From contig NZ_CANMZW010000001.1 of NCBI RefSeq assembly GCF_947502445.1, forward strand, positions 124,001 through 188,000: 64,000 nt of DNA. The letters run 5' to 3'. Below the pieces are notes generated by a model. The model ran no database searches. It saw only the letters and a list, made by a program, of their open reading frames with translations, and was not told where the DNA came from. The DNA is from an uncultured Brevibacillus sp. GTDB lineage: Bacteria; Bacillota; Bacilli; Brevibacillales; Brevibacillaceae. Shown here piece by piece: positions 42,856-51,766 of the stretch. Position numbers and translations under genes: made by a program. Numbering within the stretch: position 1 is the first letter of the stretch; each line of letters opens with the position of its first letter.

Positions 42856-43413
42856 ATGAACGAAGAATACTGGCAAGCGATCGTATCGTGCGACAATGCG
42901 TACGATGGGCAATTTTGGTACGGTGTGCTGACAACGGGCATCTTTTGCCGTCCGTCCTGCAAATCGAGAGTGCCAAAAAAGGAAAATATACGCATCTTCG
43001 CTAATACGGCGGAGCCAGAGAGCATCGGTCTGCGTCCGTGCAAGCGATGTCAGCCTCACTTGCAGCATTGGCGACCGGCGGATGAAGAGCTGGCGAATCG
43101 GGTAGAGCAATTGATCGACAAATGCTATCAAGAGCCGCTTACGTTGCAAGAAATCGCATCACGATTGTTTGTGAGTCCGTATTATTTGCAGCGCTCGTTC
43201 ACACGGCTAAAGCTGTGCTCCCCTACTCAATATTTAAGTCAGAAACGGGTGGACGCGGCAAAAGAGTTATTGACCGAAACGACGAGCAGTGTGACGGATA
43301 TAGCCATGCAGGTAGGCTTTCGGACCAGTGCTTATTTTGCGCAAGTGTTTCACAAGGTGACAGGGCAGACGCCGACACAATATCGGAGTCAGGAAATGAG
43401 AGAAGTCAAATAA
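42856..43413 (+). CDS. adaA: AdaA-type methylphosphotriester-DNA methyltransferase and transcriptional activator
   Basis: A 185-residue protein equivalent to the N-terminal half of Ada. The zinc/methyl-acceptor site is Cys31, Cys35, Cys62 and Cys65 (GIFCRPSCKS and RPCKRCQPH); by analogy Cys31 accepts the methyl group from phosphotriesters. The C-terminal AraC-type DNA-binding domain covers about residues 85-180 (TLQEIASRLFVSPYYLQRSF, VTDIAMQVGFRTSAYFAQVF). Once methylated, AdaA activates the alkylation response. In Bacillus subtilis adaA is followed by adaB; here no methylguanine transferase gene follows. Confidence 0.9.
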   Translation: MNEEYWQAIVSCDNAYDGQFWYGVLTTGIFCRPSCKSRVPKKENIRIFANTAEPESIGLRPCKRCQPHLQHWRPADEELANRVEQLIDKCYQEPLTLQEIASRLFVSPYYLQRSFTRLKLCSPTQYLSQKRVDAAKELLTETTSSVTDIAMQVGFRTSAYFAQVFHKVTGQTPTQYRSQEMREVK

Positions 43414-43558
43414 TGTTGGAAAAATGTGTTGCAGGTAGTGGAGTGAAGAACTCCCTACCTGTTTTTATTTTGGGGCGACTAGGATGTTGTCTAAAACCCC
43501 TCGCCTTATGAGCATACTAAATTACTAGATTGGCATCGCTTACCAGAGGGAGCTCGTC

Positions 43559-45163
43559 ATGAAATTTATGGACTTTTGGAAACGGTCTTCGTCCGCCAAA
43601 ATTAGCAGAAGACCTGCAGCACCTACGACAAAGACTGAGACTGAGAAGACACCGCTGTTATTGGACCTTAAAGAAAATATTCAAAAAATCAAAAGTGATC
43701 TCGGCAACAGTACCGATATCATTTTCCGAGAAGTCCGTGTAGGAAAAACCGGCGAAAATGTGATGGGGATTTTGTACACAGACGGTTTGGTAGATAAAAA
43801 TGTGATCACGGATTTTATCATGGAGTCGGTGATCCTGAATAGCCGGATCACGGAGGTAGAGAAGTTACTTAGCTCCACACATGACGTGGTCCACATTTTG
43901 AAGGAATACGTCTTGACGATAGGTGATGTCAAGGAGATTCACAGTTTTGAAGACTTATATCACTCTCTTTTGTCCGGTGAGACGATTATTTTGCTAGACG
44001 GTCACACAGAAGGAATCGCCGTCAATACACAAGGCTGGAAAGATCGCGGGGTTGGCGAGCCTTCTGCGGAATCAGTGATTCGCGGACCTCGCGAGGCATT
44101 TTCAGAAACATTACGAACGAATACCTCTCTGATTCGTCGAAAAATCAAAGATCCGAATTTGTGGCTGGAAACGAGACAAATTGGACGGGTGACCAAAACA
44201 GATGTAGCCGTTATGTACATAAAAGGTATTGTCAATGAAAAAGTGGTTGAAGAGGTTCGATTGCGTCTCGACCGAATCGATATCGACGGTATTTTGGAAA
44301 GTGGTTATATCGAAGAACTCATTCAAGACGATAATTACTCGCCGTTCCCAACCATCTACAACACAGAGCGCCCGGATGTAATCGCCGCAGAGCTTCTGGA
44401 GGGGAAAGTGGCGATTCTTGTGGACGGGACGCCATTTGTACTTGTCGTGCCGGCATTGTTTGTATCTTTTTTGCATGCAGCAGAGGATTATTATCATCGT
44501 GCGGATGTCAGCAGCCTGATACGCATTCTGCGCTACGTCGGTTTTTTAATTGCTTTGTTCAGTCCGTCGATGTATGTAGCCATTACGACGTTCCATCAGG
44601 AAATGCTGCCCACGCAGCTTCTAGCCAGCTTGGCGGCTCAGCGTGAAGGGATTCCCTTCCCGGCCTTCGTCGAAGCAATCATGATGGAGGTGGCCTTTGA
44701 AATTCTGAGGGAGGCGGGACTCCGCATGCCGCGAACGATTGGGCCAGCGGTATCCATCGTCGGCACACTCGTTATCGGTCAAGCGGCTGTAAATGCAGGG
44801 ATCATTTCGGCGGCTATGGTCATAGTCGTATCCACGACCGCGATCGCCAGCTTCGTTTTCCCATCATACAGTCTGGCGAATACCATTCGAATGTTACGTT
44901 TTCCCTTCATCATTCTCGCAGCTACCTTTGGGGTATTTGGAATTATTGTCGGGATTATCGCCCTGATCCTTCACGTGTGCAGCCTACGCACGTTTGGAGT
45001 ACCTTACATGAGTCCGTTTGCTCCGCTGATCCTGAAGGACCAGAAGGATGCCATATTCAGATTGCCTCAATGGGCGATGTTTTCGCGTCCACGCCTGATC
45101 AATCAGAACAACGTAAGGCGAGCAAAAAACGGTCCTAGCCAAAAGCCAAAGCCAAGAACATAA
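43559..45163 (+). CDS. GerA-family spore germination receptor subunit A
   Basis: A 534-residue GerAA/GerKA-like protein, first gene of a germinant receptor operon. It has a long cytoplasmic N-terminal domain (to about residue 290), then four to six membrane helices, including the conserved ...PSMYVAITTFHQEMLPTQLLASLAAQREGIPFPAFVEA segment. Receptors of this type sit in the inner spore membrane and trigger germination on nutrient binding. A GAGGGAGC site precedes the ATG. CATACTA at 43513 could be a forespore SigG -10, but a good -35 at proper spacing is not evident. A basic Pro/Lys/Arg-rich tail ends the protein. Confidence 0.92.
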   Translation: MKFMDFWKRSSSAKISRRPAAPTTKTETEKTPLLLDLKENIQKIKSDLGNSTDIIFREVRVGKTGENVMGILYTDGLVDKNVITDFIMESVILNSRITEVEKLLSSTHDVVHILKEYVLTIGDVKEIHSFEDLYHSLLSGETIILLDGHTEGIAVNTQGWKDRGVGEPSAESVIRGPREAFSETLRTNTSLIRRKIKDPNLWLETRQIGRVTKTDVAVMYIKGIVNEKVVEEVRLRLDRIDIDGILESGYIEELIQDDNYSPFPTIYNTERPDVIAAELLEGKVAILVDGTPFVLVVPALFVSFLHAAEDYYHRADVSSLIRILRYVGFLIALFSPSMYVAITTFHQEMLPTQLLASLAAQREGIPFPAFVEAIMMEVAFEILREAGLRMPRTIGPAVSIVGTLVIGQAAVNAGIISAAMVIVVSTTAIASFVFPSYSLANTIRMLRFPFIILAATFGVFGIIVGIIALILHVCSLRTFGVPYMSPFAPLILKDQKDAIFRLPQWAMFSRPRLINQNNVRRAKNGPSQKPKPRT

Positions 45164-45199
45164 AAGAGGAACATGAAAGACTGAAAAGGAGGATGAACC

Positions 45200-46396
45200 G
45201 TGAGACGACCAGCGGTCCTGTTTCTCGTATTTCTCGTTCTTTTGTTGCTTACGACAGGCTGCTGGAGCCGCCGGGAATTAAATGATCTAGCCATTGTTAC
45301 GGCAATAGGCGTTGACAAAATCGATAACAAAGTTCATTTGTCTGTACAGGTCGCTGATCCTGGGGAAGTAGCGGCGCAAAAAGCGACCAGTGGCCGTGCT
45401 CCTGTCACCATGTACCATGCGAAAGGGGACACGGTGTTTGAGGCGATCCGCAGAATGACCACAGTAACTCCCCGCAAGCTATATTTTGCACATCTTCGGA
45501 TCTTCGTGATCAGTGAAGAGGTAGCCAGAGATGGAGTTGGAAAAATTCTGGACCTATTTTCACGGGATCATGAAATTCGCACCGATTTTTATATGGTGGT
45601 GTCAAAAGGATCAAGCGCCAAAGACGTTTTGAGCGTCTTAACTCCTCTGGAAAAAATTCCGGCAACCAAATTGTATACTTCTTTGGAGGTATCCGAAAAG
45701 GCATGGGCACCAACGGTATCTATCCAATTAGATGAACTTCTCACCGATCTCGTGAGCGAGGGCAAGCAGGCGGTGATGACTGGGATACGTATTCAGGGCG
45801 ATCGGCAAGCGAGCAAAGGGAGGCAGAACATCGAAGCAATTGACCCTCCCTCCAATCTCCAGTACGAGGGCATTGCTGTTTTCCGAAAAGATAAGCTGAT
45901 TGGTTGGTTGAACGAGGACGAAAGCAAAGGATTTAGCGATTTAACGGACAGATTGAACAGTAGTGTCATAGAAATTGCATGTCCAAAGGGTGGAAAAATG
46001 GGTGTCGAGATTATTCGTTCCGAGACAAAAGTAAAAGGGAAGGTATCTGGAGAAAAACCGGAAGTTGAGGTTTCTGTTCATACGGAGGCGAATGTAGCAG
46101 ATGTTGAATGTGAGGTGGATCTTACAAAAACAAAATCCATCTATGACTTGGAGAAAAGAGTGGAGCAGGTCATGAAAAACAACGCCGAGCGTGCGGTGAG
46201 CAAGGCGAAGCAACTGCAAAGCGATGTCTTTGGATTTGGTCAATCCATTCATCGGAGCGATCCGAAATATTGGAAAAATGCCAAGAAGGATTGGAACAAA
46301 ATATTCCCTGATCTAGCTGTCAAAATCAACGTTGATGTTAAAATCAGAAGGCTCGGGACAATCAGCGATTCCTTTCTCAATAAAATAAAGGAGTAA
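45200..46396 (+). CDS. GerC-type germination receptor lipoprotein
   Basis: A 398-residue lipoprotein with a type II signal peptide ending LLTTGCWSRREL (lipidated Cys21), the standard GerAC start. Conserved GerC features include DLAIVTAIGVDK near residue 28 and a C-terminal domain with long helix and strands (PKYWKNAKKDWNKIFPDLAVKINVDVKIRRLGTI). The GTG start follows AAAAGGAGGA. It lies between the A subunit and a small membrane protein gene. Confidence 0.92.
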   Translation: MRRPAVLFLVFLVLLLLTTGCWSRRELNDLAIVTAIGVDKIDNKVHLSVQVADPGEVAAQKATSGRAPVTMYHAKGDTVFEAIRRMTTVTPRKLYFAHLRIFVISEEVARDGVGKILDLFSRDHEIRTDFYMVVSKGSSAKDVLSVLTPLEKIPATKLYTSLEVSEKAWAPTVSIQLDELLTDLVSEGKQAVMTGIRIQGDRQASKGRQNIEAIDPPSNLQYEGIAVFRKDKLIGWLNEDESKGFSDLTDRLNSSVIEIACPKGGKMGVEIIRSETKVKGKVSGEKPEVEVSVHTEANVADVECEVDLTKTKSIYDLEKRVEQVMKNNAERAVSKAKQLQSDVFGFGQSIHRSDPKYWKNAKKDWNKIFPDLAVKINVDVKIRRLGTISDSFLNKIKE

Positions 46397-46403
46397 GAGT
46401 GCT

Positions 46404-46637
46404 ATGGTGGCAGTCTTGGGATTAGTGGTCGTAGCAGCGCTTGTCATAATGATCGAGGTCCCTTCCCTTTTAAAAAACGGCCAAAGGAAGGAGATATGGA
46501 TTTTTTCGTTTCTTCTCGTGCTTGGTGTGGGGATCAGTATCGCGCACAGCATGCATGTGAAGGTTCCGAATCCACTCGATTGGATTATTCAATTATACAG
46601 GCCGGCTAGTGAGATGCTGGATAACGCATTGAAGTAA
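46404..46637 (+). CDS. Small two-helix membrane protein in the germination operon
   Basis: A 77-residue protein with two hydrophobic segments (residues 2-19 and about 32-48) and a short polar tail. AAAGGAG at the end of the C gene supplies its ribosome binding site seven bases after that stop. Position inside the ger operon suggests a D-type receptor accessory subunit; GerD-like small two-helix proteins linked to some gerA operons are known to modulate receptor function. Sequence similarity itself is too short for me to be sure. Confidence 0.65.
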   Translation: MVAVLGLVVVAALVIMIEVPSLLKNGQRKEIWIFSFLLVLGVGISIAHSMHVKVPNPLDWIIQLYRPASEMLDNALK

Positions 46638-46652
46638 AGGTGGGATAAAGAC

Positions 46653-47780
46653 ATGGTTACAGAGACGAAAATCAGTGTTCGACAATTCGGCATGATAGTA
46701 ACTCTTTTTTCGATCGGTACCCCCATCTTGATTATTCCGGCTGGACTTGCTGGTCTGGCAAAGCAAGATGCATGGCTTGCGGCTGTGCTTGGTGTTGGAC
46801 TAGGGCTCTTGATAACCGGATTGTACTGTGCACTTGGCAGCCTTTTTCCAGAGAAGAGCCTAGTTGAAATGAATGAGCTCGTCCTCGGAAAATGGATCGG
46901 GAAAACCATTTCTATCACCTTTGTCTTCTTCAATCTAGTTACCGCCGCAGAACTTCTCTTTTTTGTAGGCAATTTTTTGACGACCCAGATCATGCCGGAG
47001 ACGCCGATCCAATCGATCAACATTATTTTTGCGTGCGTGGTTCTCATGGGCGTTCGTCTAGGGATTGAGACACTTGCACGCTCAGCGGAAATGTTATTTC
47101 CATTGTTTTTTGTCCTCTTTTTGATATTGGCAATTTTTGTTTCACCGCAGATCAAGTGGGAAAATATACAACCAGTACTGGAAACCGATATGAACGTTTT
47201 GTTCAAGGCAGCTATTTTTTTCACCAGCGTTTTTTCATTCTCTCCTGTTGCTTTGCTCATGATTTTTCCAGCATCTGTAGATCGCTTTAAGGAAGCCCGA
47301 AAAGCTTTTCTAACTGGTACACTAATTGGCGGACTCGTGTTAATCATCATCATCGCCCTAGCGATACTTGTCCTCGGTTCGGAAACGACGGCGAGGCAAA
47401 TGTATCCCAGCTATGCGTTAGCAAAGAAAATCAATGTGGGAAACTTTTTGCAGCGGATTGAGATTGTGATGGCAGGTATGTGGTTCATTACGATTTTCTT
47501 CAGGCTGTCCTGTTATTTCTATGCTTCTGTCATAGGGCTTGCGCAGACGCTGAATCTGAAAGACTATCGTTTTCTCGTTCTTCCACTAGGAATTCTCATG
47601 ATTATCCTGTCACTGATCGTCCACCCCAACATCGTCCATTCGGAAGAGTACAATACGCATGAGTGGATTACATACGCAGCGACCTATGGGCTGCTGCTTC
47701 CTGTACTGCTGCTCGGAGTAAATGCATGCAGAAAGAAAGGGAATGAATCTCAAAGCCAAGGACTCGAAACGAGAGAGTGA
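46653..47780 (+). CDS. GerB-type spore germination permease subunit
   Basis: A 375-residue membrane protein with ten hydrophobic helices of the amino acid/polyamine/organocation transporter fold (spore germination permease family). It opens ISVRQFGMIVTLFSIGTPILIIP and shows GLILITGLYCALG-like helix 2 and VEMNELVLGKWIGK. The B subunit is thought to bind the germinant. Unlike the textbook A-B-C order, here the order is A-C-small-B. Last gene, followed by a terminator. Confidence 0.92.
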   Translation: MVTETKISVRQFGMIVTLFSIGTPILIIPAGLAGLAKQDAWLAAVLGVGLGLLITGLYCALGSLFPEKSLVEMNELVLGKWIGKTISITFVFFNLVTAAELLFFVGNFLTTQIMPETPIQSINIIFACVVLMGVRLGIETLARSAEMLFPLFFVLFLILAIFVSPQIKWENIQPVLETDMNVLFKAAIFFTSVFSFSPVALLMIFPASVDRFKEARKAFLTGTLIGGLVLIIIIALAILVLGSETTARQMYPSYALAKKINVGNFLQRIEIVMAGMWFITIFFRLSCYFYASVIGLAQTLNLKDYRFLVLPLGILMIILSLIVHPNIVHSEEYNTHEWITYAATYGLLLPVLLLGVNACRKKGNESQSQGLETRE

Positions 47781-47811
47781 GCAAATCTATACCGAGGCAA
47801 AAACAGCTCTA

Positions 47812-47837
47812 ATCCCTGTGGAGGCAGGGATTTTTTT
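47812..47837 (+). terminator. Terminator of the germination receptor operon
   Basis: ATCCCTG and CAGGGAT form a seven-pair stem followed by seven T residues. Confidence 0.85.
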
Positions 47838-48010
47838 GTTGCAGTATGGCGTGAACGTCCCTGTTTACTGGTCTAACCCTCCCGAAAATGCAATACGTTA
47901 TAACAATGAACGACAAGCTGCCTGAAGATTGCGCGAAAGAGAGACAACCTTTTTCCAACAGGATCTTAAAATTCCTTAAGCACGCGCCCGGCAGCAGAGG
48001 GGGATGATTC

Positions 48011-48841
48011 ATGCTGCACATAGTTGCTTGTATTAAACAAGTGCCGGACACCAAGATCATCAAAATGAATCCGAAAACCAACACGATGGACCGCGCGAGC
48101 GCACCTGCAATCCTCAATCCATACGATGCTCATGCTGTTGAGGAGGCTGTCCGTCTCAAGCAGCGATATGGGGGCATCGTCTCTGTTGTTACGATGGGGC
48201 CTCCACCTGCTGTAAAGGCAATCAGAAAATGCGTGGAGATCGGAGCGGACGAAGGATACCTGGTCACGGATCGGGCGTTTGCAGGAGCCGACACGTTGGC
48301 TACCAGCTACGCAATCACCATGGCAATCAAGAAAATCGCGGAAAAACAACCAGTGGATCTAGTCATCTGTGGAAAGATGACGATTGACGGGGATACCGGA
48401 CAGGTAGGGCCGGGTATCGCCAGACGATTGGACATTCCACCGTTGACCAGTGTGAAGAAGGTAGTGGAAGTCAATAAACAGCAAGGCTACGCAATCGTTC
48501 ATCGCAAGCTGGAGGATGGCTATGAGGTCATCCAGTCATCCTTGCCCTGCCTGTTTTCTGTTGAAAAAGAAATAAATGAGGTCCCTTACTCGCCGCTGCC
48601 CAATATGCTGCGAGCAGCCCGATATAATCCGATCGTCTGGTCAGTTAACGATTTGGGGGATATTGATCGTACCCTACTTGGATTAAAAGGCTCGCCTACG
48701 ATCGTGGCAAAGGTATGGCCGCCGGAAAAGCCAAAGGGTGGCGAAATGCTCCAGGGATCTACCAGCGAACAGGTGGCAAACCTGATGGACATTTTGCGAG
48801 AAAAAAGGGGATTGTTTCGGGTTAAGGAGGGGCAAGTATGA
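48011..48841 (+). CDS. fixA: Electron transfer flavoprotein beta subunit, FixA-like
   Basis: A 276-residue EtfB/FixA protein. It opens LHIVACIKQVPDT and has the nucleotide-binding segment LATSYAITMAIKK and the DLVICGKMTIDGDTGQVGPGIA motif near residue 118, characteristic of the family. The protein is longer than housekeeping EtfB, as in FixA. With FixB it would take electrons from NADH and split them between a quinone and a ferredoxin. It is first of four tightly packed genes; its TGA overlaps the fixB ATG. Confidence 0.85.
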   Translation: MLHIVACIKQVPDTKIIKMNPKTNTMDRASAPAILNPYDAHAVEEAVRLKQRYGGIVSVVTMGPPPAVKAIRKCVEIGADEGYLVTDRAFAGADTLATSYAITMAIKKIAEKQPVDLVICGKMTIDGDTGQVGPGIARRLDIPPLTSVKKVVEVNKQQGYAIVHRKLEDGYEVIQSSLPCLFSVEKEINEVPYSPLPNMLRAARYNPIVWSVNDLGDIDRTLLGLKGSPTIVAKVWPPEKPKGGEMLQGSTSEQVANLMDILREKRGLFRVKEGQV

Positions 48842-49860
48842 ATCTGGATGAGTATAGGGGCATATGGGTGTATATAGAAGTGCGTGATGGTAGAATCGCA
48901 CCTGTCTCTCTGGAACTGTTGGGAGCAGGGCGGCAGATGGCAGATAAACGGGGAGTTCCGCTTGCTGGTCTCATGATTGGAGAAGGCATTCGTCCGCTTG
49001 CCGAAACTCTTTTTCCCTACGGAGCCGATCAGGTTTATGTGTACGATAACCGGATATTCAGTGATTATCGGACGGAATCGTATATGCGTGCGGTGATCGA
49101 GTGCGCCAGGAAGCATAAGCCTGAAATTATTTTGTACGGGGCGACATCCACTGGAAAAGACTTGGCGAGTGCTGTAGCGACCGATTTGGAGACGGGATTG
49201 ACGGCGGATACAACGATGCTCGATGTCAATGCTGAGACGGGGCTTCTCGAAGCGAGCCGTCCTGCTTTTGGCGGAAATATTATGGCTACGATTCTATGCA
49301 AAAAGCATCGGCCACAGATGGCGACAGTACGCCCAAAAGTCATGAAAGCGCTTGAGCCGGACGAGACGCGAACGGGAGAAATTATCGATGAGCATATAAG
49401 CCTGAATGAAGAAGATATTCGTACAAAGGTACTGAAAATCGTTCGTGAGACAAAGGAAAAAGTGCGCCTTGACGAAGCAGATGTGATCGTAGCAGGTGGC
49501 AAAGGATTAGGAAGCAAGGAAGGCTTTGGGTTGATTCACCGTTTTGCTGTAAAAATCGGAGCGACGGTAGGGGCAAGCAGAGACGCCGTGGAAGCCGGAT
49601 GGATTGATCATGAGCATCAGGTAGGACAGACAGGAGTGACGGTAACGCCGAAAATTTACTTCGCCATTGGTATATCCGGTGCGATTCAGCATTTGGTCGG
49701 CATGCGGAATTCCGGATTGATTATCGCCATCAATAAGGACCCGGACGCACTCATTTTCCAATCATGCCACTATGGGATTGTTGGGGATGCCTTTGAAATC
49801 ATTCCGATGTTGATGGAAGCATTCCAAGAGGAGCCGGACAAGGAGGTTTCGTATGGCTGA
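48838..49860 (+). CDS. fixB: Electron transfer flavoprotein alpha subunit, FixB-like
   Basis: A 340-residue EtfA/FixB protein. The C-terminal FAD-binding region carries GKGLGSKEGFGLIHRFA, GATVGASRDAVEAGWIDHEHQVGQTG, the PKIYFAIGISGAIQHLVGM loop and INKDPDALIFQ. The N-terminal domain pairs with FixA. AAGGAGGGG precedes the ATG, which overlaps the fixA stop by ATGA, so translation is coupled. Confidence 0.88.
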   Translation: MNLDEYRGIWVYIEVRDGRIAPVSLELLGAGRQMADKRGVPLAGLMIGEGIRPLAETLFPYGADQVYVYDNRIFSDYRTESYMRAVIECARKHKPEIILYGATSTGKDLASAVATDLETGLTADTTMLDVNAETGLLEASRPAFGGNIMATILCKKHRPQMATVRPKVMKALEPDETRTGEIIDEHISLNEEDIRTKVLKIVRETKEKVRLDEADVIVAGGKGLGSKEGFGLIHRFAVKIGATVGASRDAVEAGWIDHEHQVGQTGVTVTPKIYFAIGISGAIQHLVGMRNSGLIIAINKDPDALIFQSCHYGIVGDAFEIIPMLMEAFQEEPDKEVSYG

Positions 49861-51148
49861 AAAATTTGACGCAATCGTAGTCGGAGCAGGTCCGGCAGGT
49901 ACAGCCTGCGCATACACGTTGGCAAAAGCAGGAGTGAACGTCCTGTTGATGGAAAGGGGAGAGTATCCAGGTTCTAAAAATGTAATGGGCGGTGTCTTGT
50001 ACCGTAAGACATTGGAGGATATCATTCCAGGCTTTTATAAGGAGGCTCCCGTAGAACGTCCGATCGTCGAGCAGCGCTTCATGATGCTCGATAAGGAGTC
50101 AGCGCTTAATTTTAGCTACAAGGGAATGGAGTGGGCACAGGAGCCGTATAACAACTTTACCGTCTTGCGCGCGAAGTTTGACCAATGGTTTGCGGATAAA
50201 GCTGTTCAGCAAGGTGCCCTGTTGCTCAACGAGACGGTAGCATTGGAATGCATTCAGGAAAATGGAAAAGTAATCGGGATTCGAACAGACCGTCCTGATG
50301 GAGATGTCTATGCCGATGTCGTGGTTTTGGCGGATGGGGTCAACTCTCTGTTGGCAAAATCACTTGGCTTTCACAAGGAGTTTCGTCCTGACGAGGTAGC
50401 GCTTGCCGTCATGGAAGTACTCAAGCTCGATCGGAAAATTATTGAGGACCGCTTTAATCTGGAAGGCGATCACGGCTGTACGATTGAGATATTCGGTGAT
50501 TCGACAAAGGGCATATTGGGTACCGCCTGGCTGTATACGAACAAGGACAGTCTGAATATCGGTGTCGGGACGATGCTGTCAGGATTGATCAAAAACAAGC
50601 TCAAGCCTTATGAGCTGTTGGATTATGTCAAGAATCACCCGATGATCCGCCCCTATATTCAAGGGTGTGAGCAGCAGGAGTATTTGGCTCATCTCATACC
50701 AGAGGGAGGCTATCGCTCCATGCCAAAGGTTGTAGGCAATGGGGTTATCGTCATCGGGGATGCTGCACAGCTGGTCAACGCTATTCATCGGGAAGGGTCA
50801 AACATGGCGATGGCATCAGGGGTACTCGCTGCTGAAACGATTATGCAGGCGAAAGAGGCAGAGGACTATTCCGAGAAAATGCTTGATTCCTATCGGGTGA
50901 AGCTTCTAGATAGCTTTGTCGGGCAGGATTTGAAAAAATACAAGGACGCTACTCATCACTTCGAAAAATACCCACAATATTTCGAGAAGTACATCCCTAT
51001 GATGAACAAGGCAGCTAGCCAAATGTTTACGATTGATGGAACCTCCAAGTGGAGCAAGCAGAAAAAAATTTGGCATGACCTCGGTTCTGCCAAAGACAAA
51101 TGGAAAATGGCGCGCGATCTGATGAATGCGTGGAGGGTGATGAAGTGA
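49853..51148 (+). CDS. fixC: FixC-like flavoprotein:quinone oxidoreductase
   Basis: A 431-residue flavoprotein of the geranylgeranyl-reductase/ETF-QO superfamily. It has the FAD motif VVGAGPAGTACAYTLAKAG at residues 8-26, GSKNVMGGVLY near 42-52, and GVIVIGDAAQLVNAIHREGSNMAMASG near 300 with the conserved GD. FixC is the quinone-reducing branch of the FixABCX complex; the quinone here would be menaquinone. It overlaps fixB by eight bases and fixX by one. Confidence 0.88.
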   Translation: MAEKFDAIVVGAGPAGTACAYTLAKAGVNVLLMERGEYPGSKNVMGGVLYRKTLEDIIPGFYKEAPVERPIVEQRFMMLDKESALNFSYKGMEWAQEPYNNFTVLRAKFDQWFADKAVQQGALLLNETVALECIQENGKVIGIRTDRPDGDVYADVVVLADGVNSLLAKSLGFHKEFRPDEVALAVMEVLKLDRKIIEDRFNLEGDHGCTIEIFGDSTKGILGTAWLYTNKDSLNIGVGTMLSGLIKNKLKPYELLDYVKNHPMIRPYIQGCEQQEYLAHLIPEGGYRSMPKVVGNGVIVIGDAAQLVNAIHREGSNMAMASGVLAAETIMQAKEAEDYSEKMLDSYRVKLLDSFVGQDLKKYKDATHHFEKYPQYFEKYIPMMNKAASQMFTIDGTSKWSKQKKIWHDLGSAKDKWKMARDLMNAWRVMK

Positions 51149-51444
51149 TGCAGGAACTACCAAAGGGGCAGTCGATTGAAGAAAAGCAGTATCTTGTGCG
51201 CTTCAAAGCGGATACGCAGTCACATCTGCATGTGTTAAGTGCTGATGTTTGTGCATCGCAATGCCCGGATAAGCTATGCACCATATTTTGCCCAGCTGAA
51301 GTGTACAAATGGGAAGAGGTCAGGATGCATGTGGGGTACGAGGGCTGTCATGAGTGTGGAAGCTGTCGCATCGGGTGTCCGTACGAAAATATTAAATGGG
51401 AATACCCAAAAGGCGGTCATGGCATCATCTTTAGACTCGGGTAA
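51148..51444 (+). CDS. fixX: FixX-like ferredoxin
   Basis: A 98-residue ferredoxin-like protein. Cysteines occur in ASQCPDKLCTIFCPAEVYKWEE and in YEGCHECGSCRIGCPYENIKWEYPKGG, the layout of FixX and of the ETF-QO C-terminal domain; the CxxCxxCxxxCP site binds one 4Fe-4S cluster. The ATG at 51148 overlaps the fixC stop (TGATG). Last of the fixABCX set. Confidence 0.88.
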   Translation: MQELPKGQSIEEKQYLVRFKADTQSHLHVLSADVCASQCPDKLCTIFCPAEVYKWEEVRMHVGYEGCHECGSCRIGCPYENIKWEYPKGGHGIIFRLG

Positions 51445-51460
51445 AGGGACGCGATGCGAT

Positions 51461-51631
51461 GTGATACAGATTGGGGATATGGTCGTGTACGTAAAGGATG
51501 GGGCCAGGGGGATCGTGATCGGATTAGAGGGAGAGAAATACCACATCAAGTGGGAGGATGACTTTGTCAGCTGGGAAGAAAGGGAATGGCTGCGTCTTGA
51601 ATCGATGAAAAAGACAGAACAGCGGGAATGA
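51461..51631 (+). CDS. Small SH3-like hypothetical protein
   Basis: A 56-residue protein starting at GTG 51461 after TAAAGGGAC. The pattern IGDMVVYVKDGARGIVIGLEGEKYHIKWEDDFVSWEEREWL is a short beta-barrel (SH3/KOW-like) with conserved aromatic residues. An upstream in-frame ATG at 51419 would overlap fixX. It may be cotranscribed with fixABCX as its last member. Function unknown. Confidence 0.55.
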   Translation: MIQIGDMVVYVKDGARGIVIGLEGEKYHIKWEDDFVSWEEREWLRLESMKKTEQRE

Positions 51632-51650
51632 GCTCCCGCTGTTTTTGTTT
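51620..51650 (+). terminator. Terminator of the fix operon region
   Basis: CAGCGGGA and TCCCGCTG form an eight-pair stem, followed by TTTTTGTTTT. Confidence 0.8.
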
Positions 51651-51656
51651 TGGCTT

Positions 51657-51743
51657 TTAACGTATAGGAATTTATAAGCGAGTCGCTTATGAATTCAGGT
51701 TTCCGCTAAACGCGGTCGATCCTCCTTGAGGAAGCGTTGATAG
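51657..51743 (+). repeat. Interspersed three-hairpin repeat, copy 2
   Basis: Same element as 18596-18693: TTTAACGTATAGGAATTTAT start, hairpins ATAAGCG-AGT-CGCTTAT, CCGC-TAAAC-GCGG and CCTC-CTT-GAGG. Loops 1 and 3 differ from copy 1 while the stems are kept. Located directly after a terminator. Confidence 0.75.
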
Positions 51744-51766
51744 AGGTTATCTTATGACGAGCGTAC

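Noticed and set aside
43488..43519. SigG promoter before the germination operon
   Set aside because: CATACTA fits the -10, but the nearest -35 (TGTCTA) matches poorly and the spacing of 19 bases is too long.
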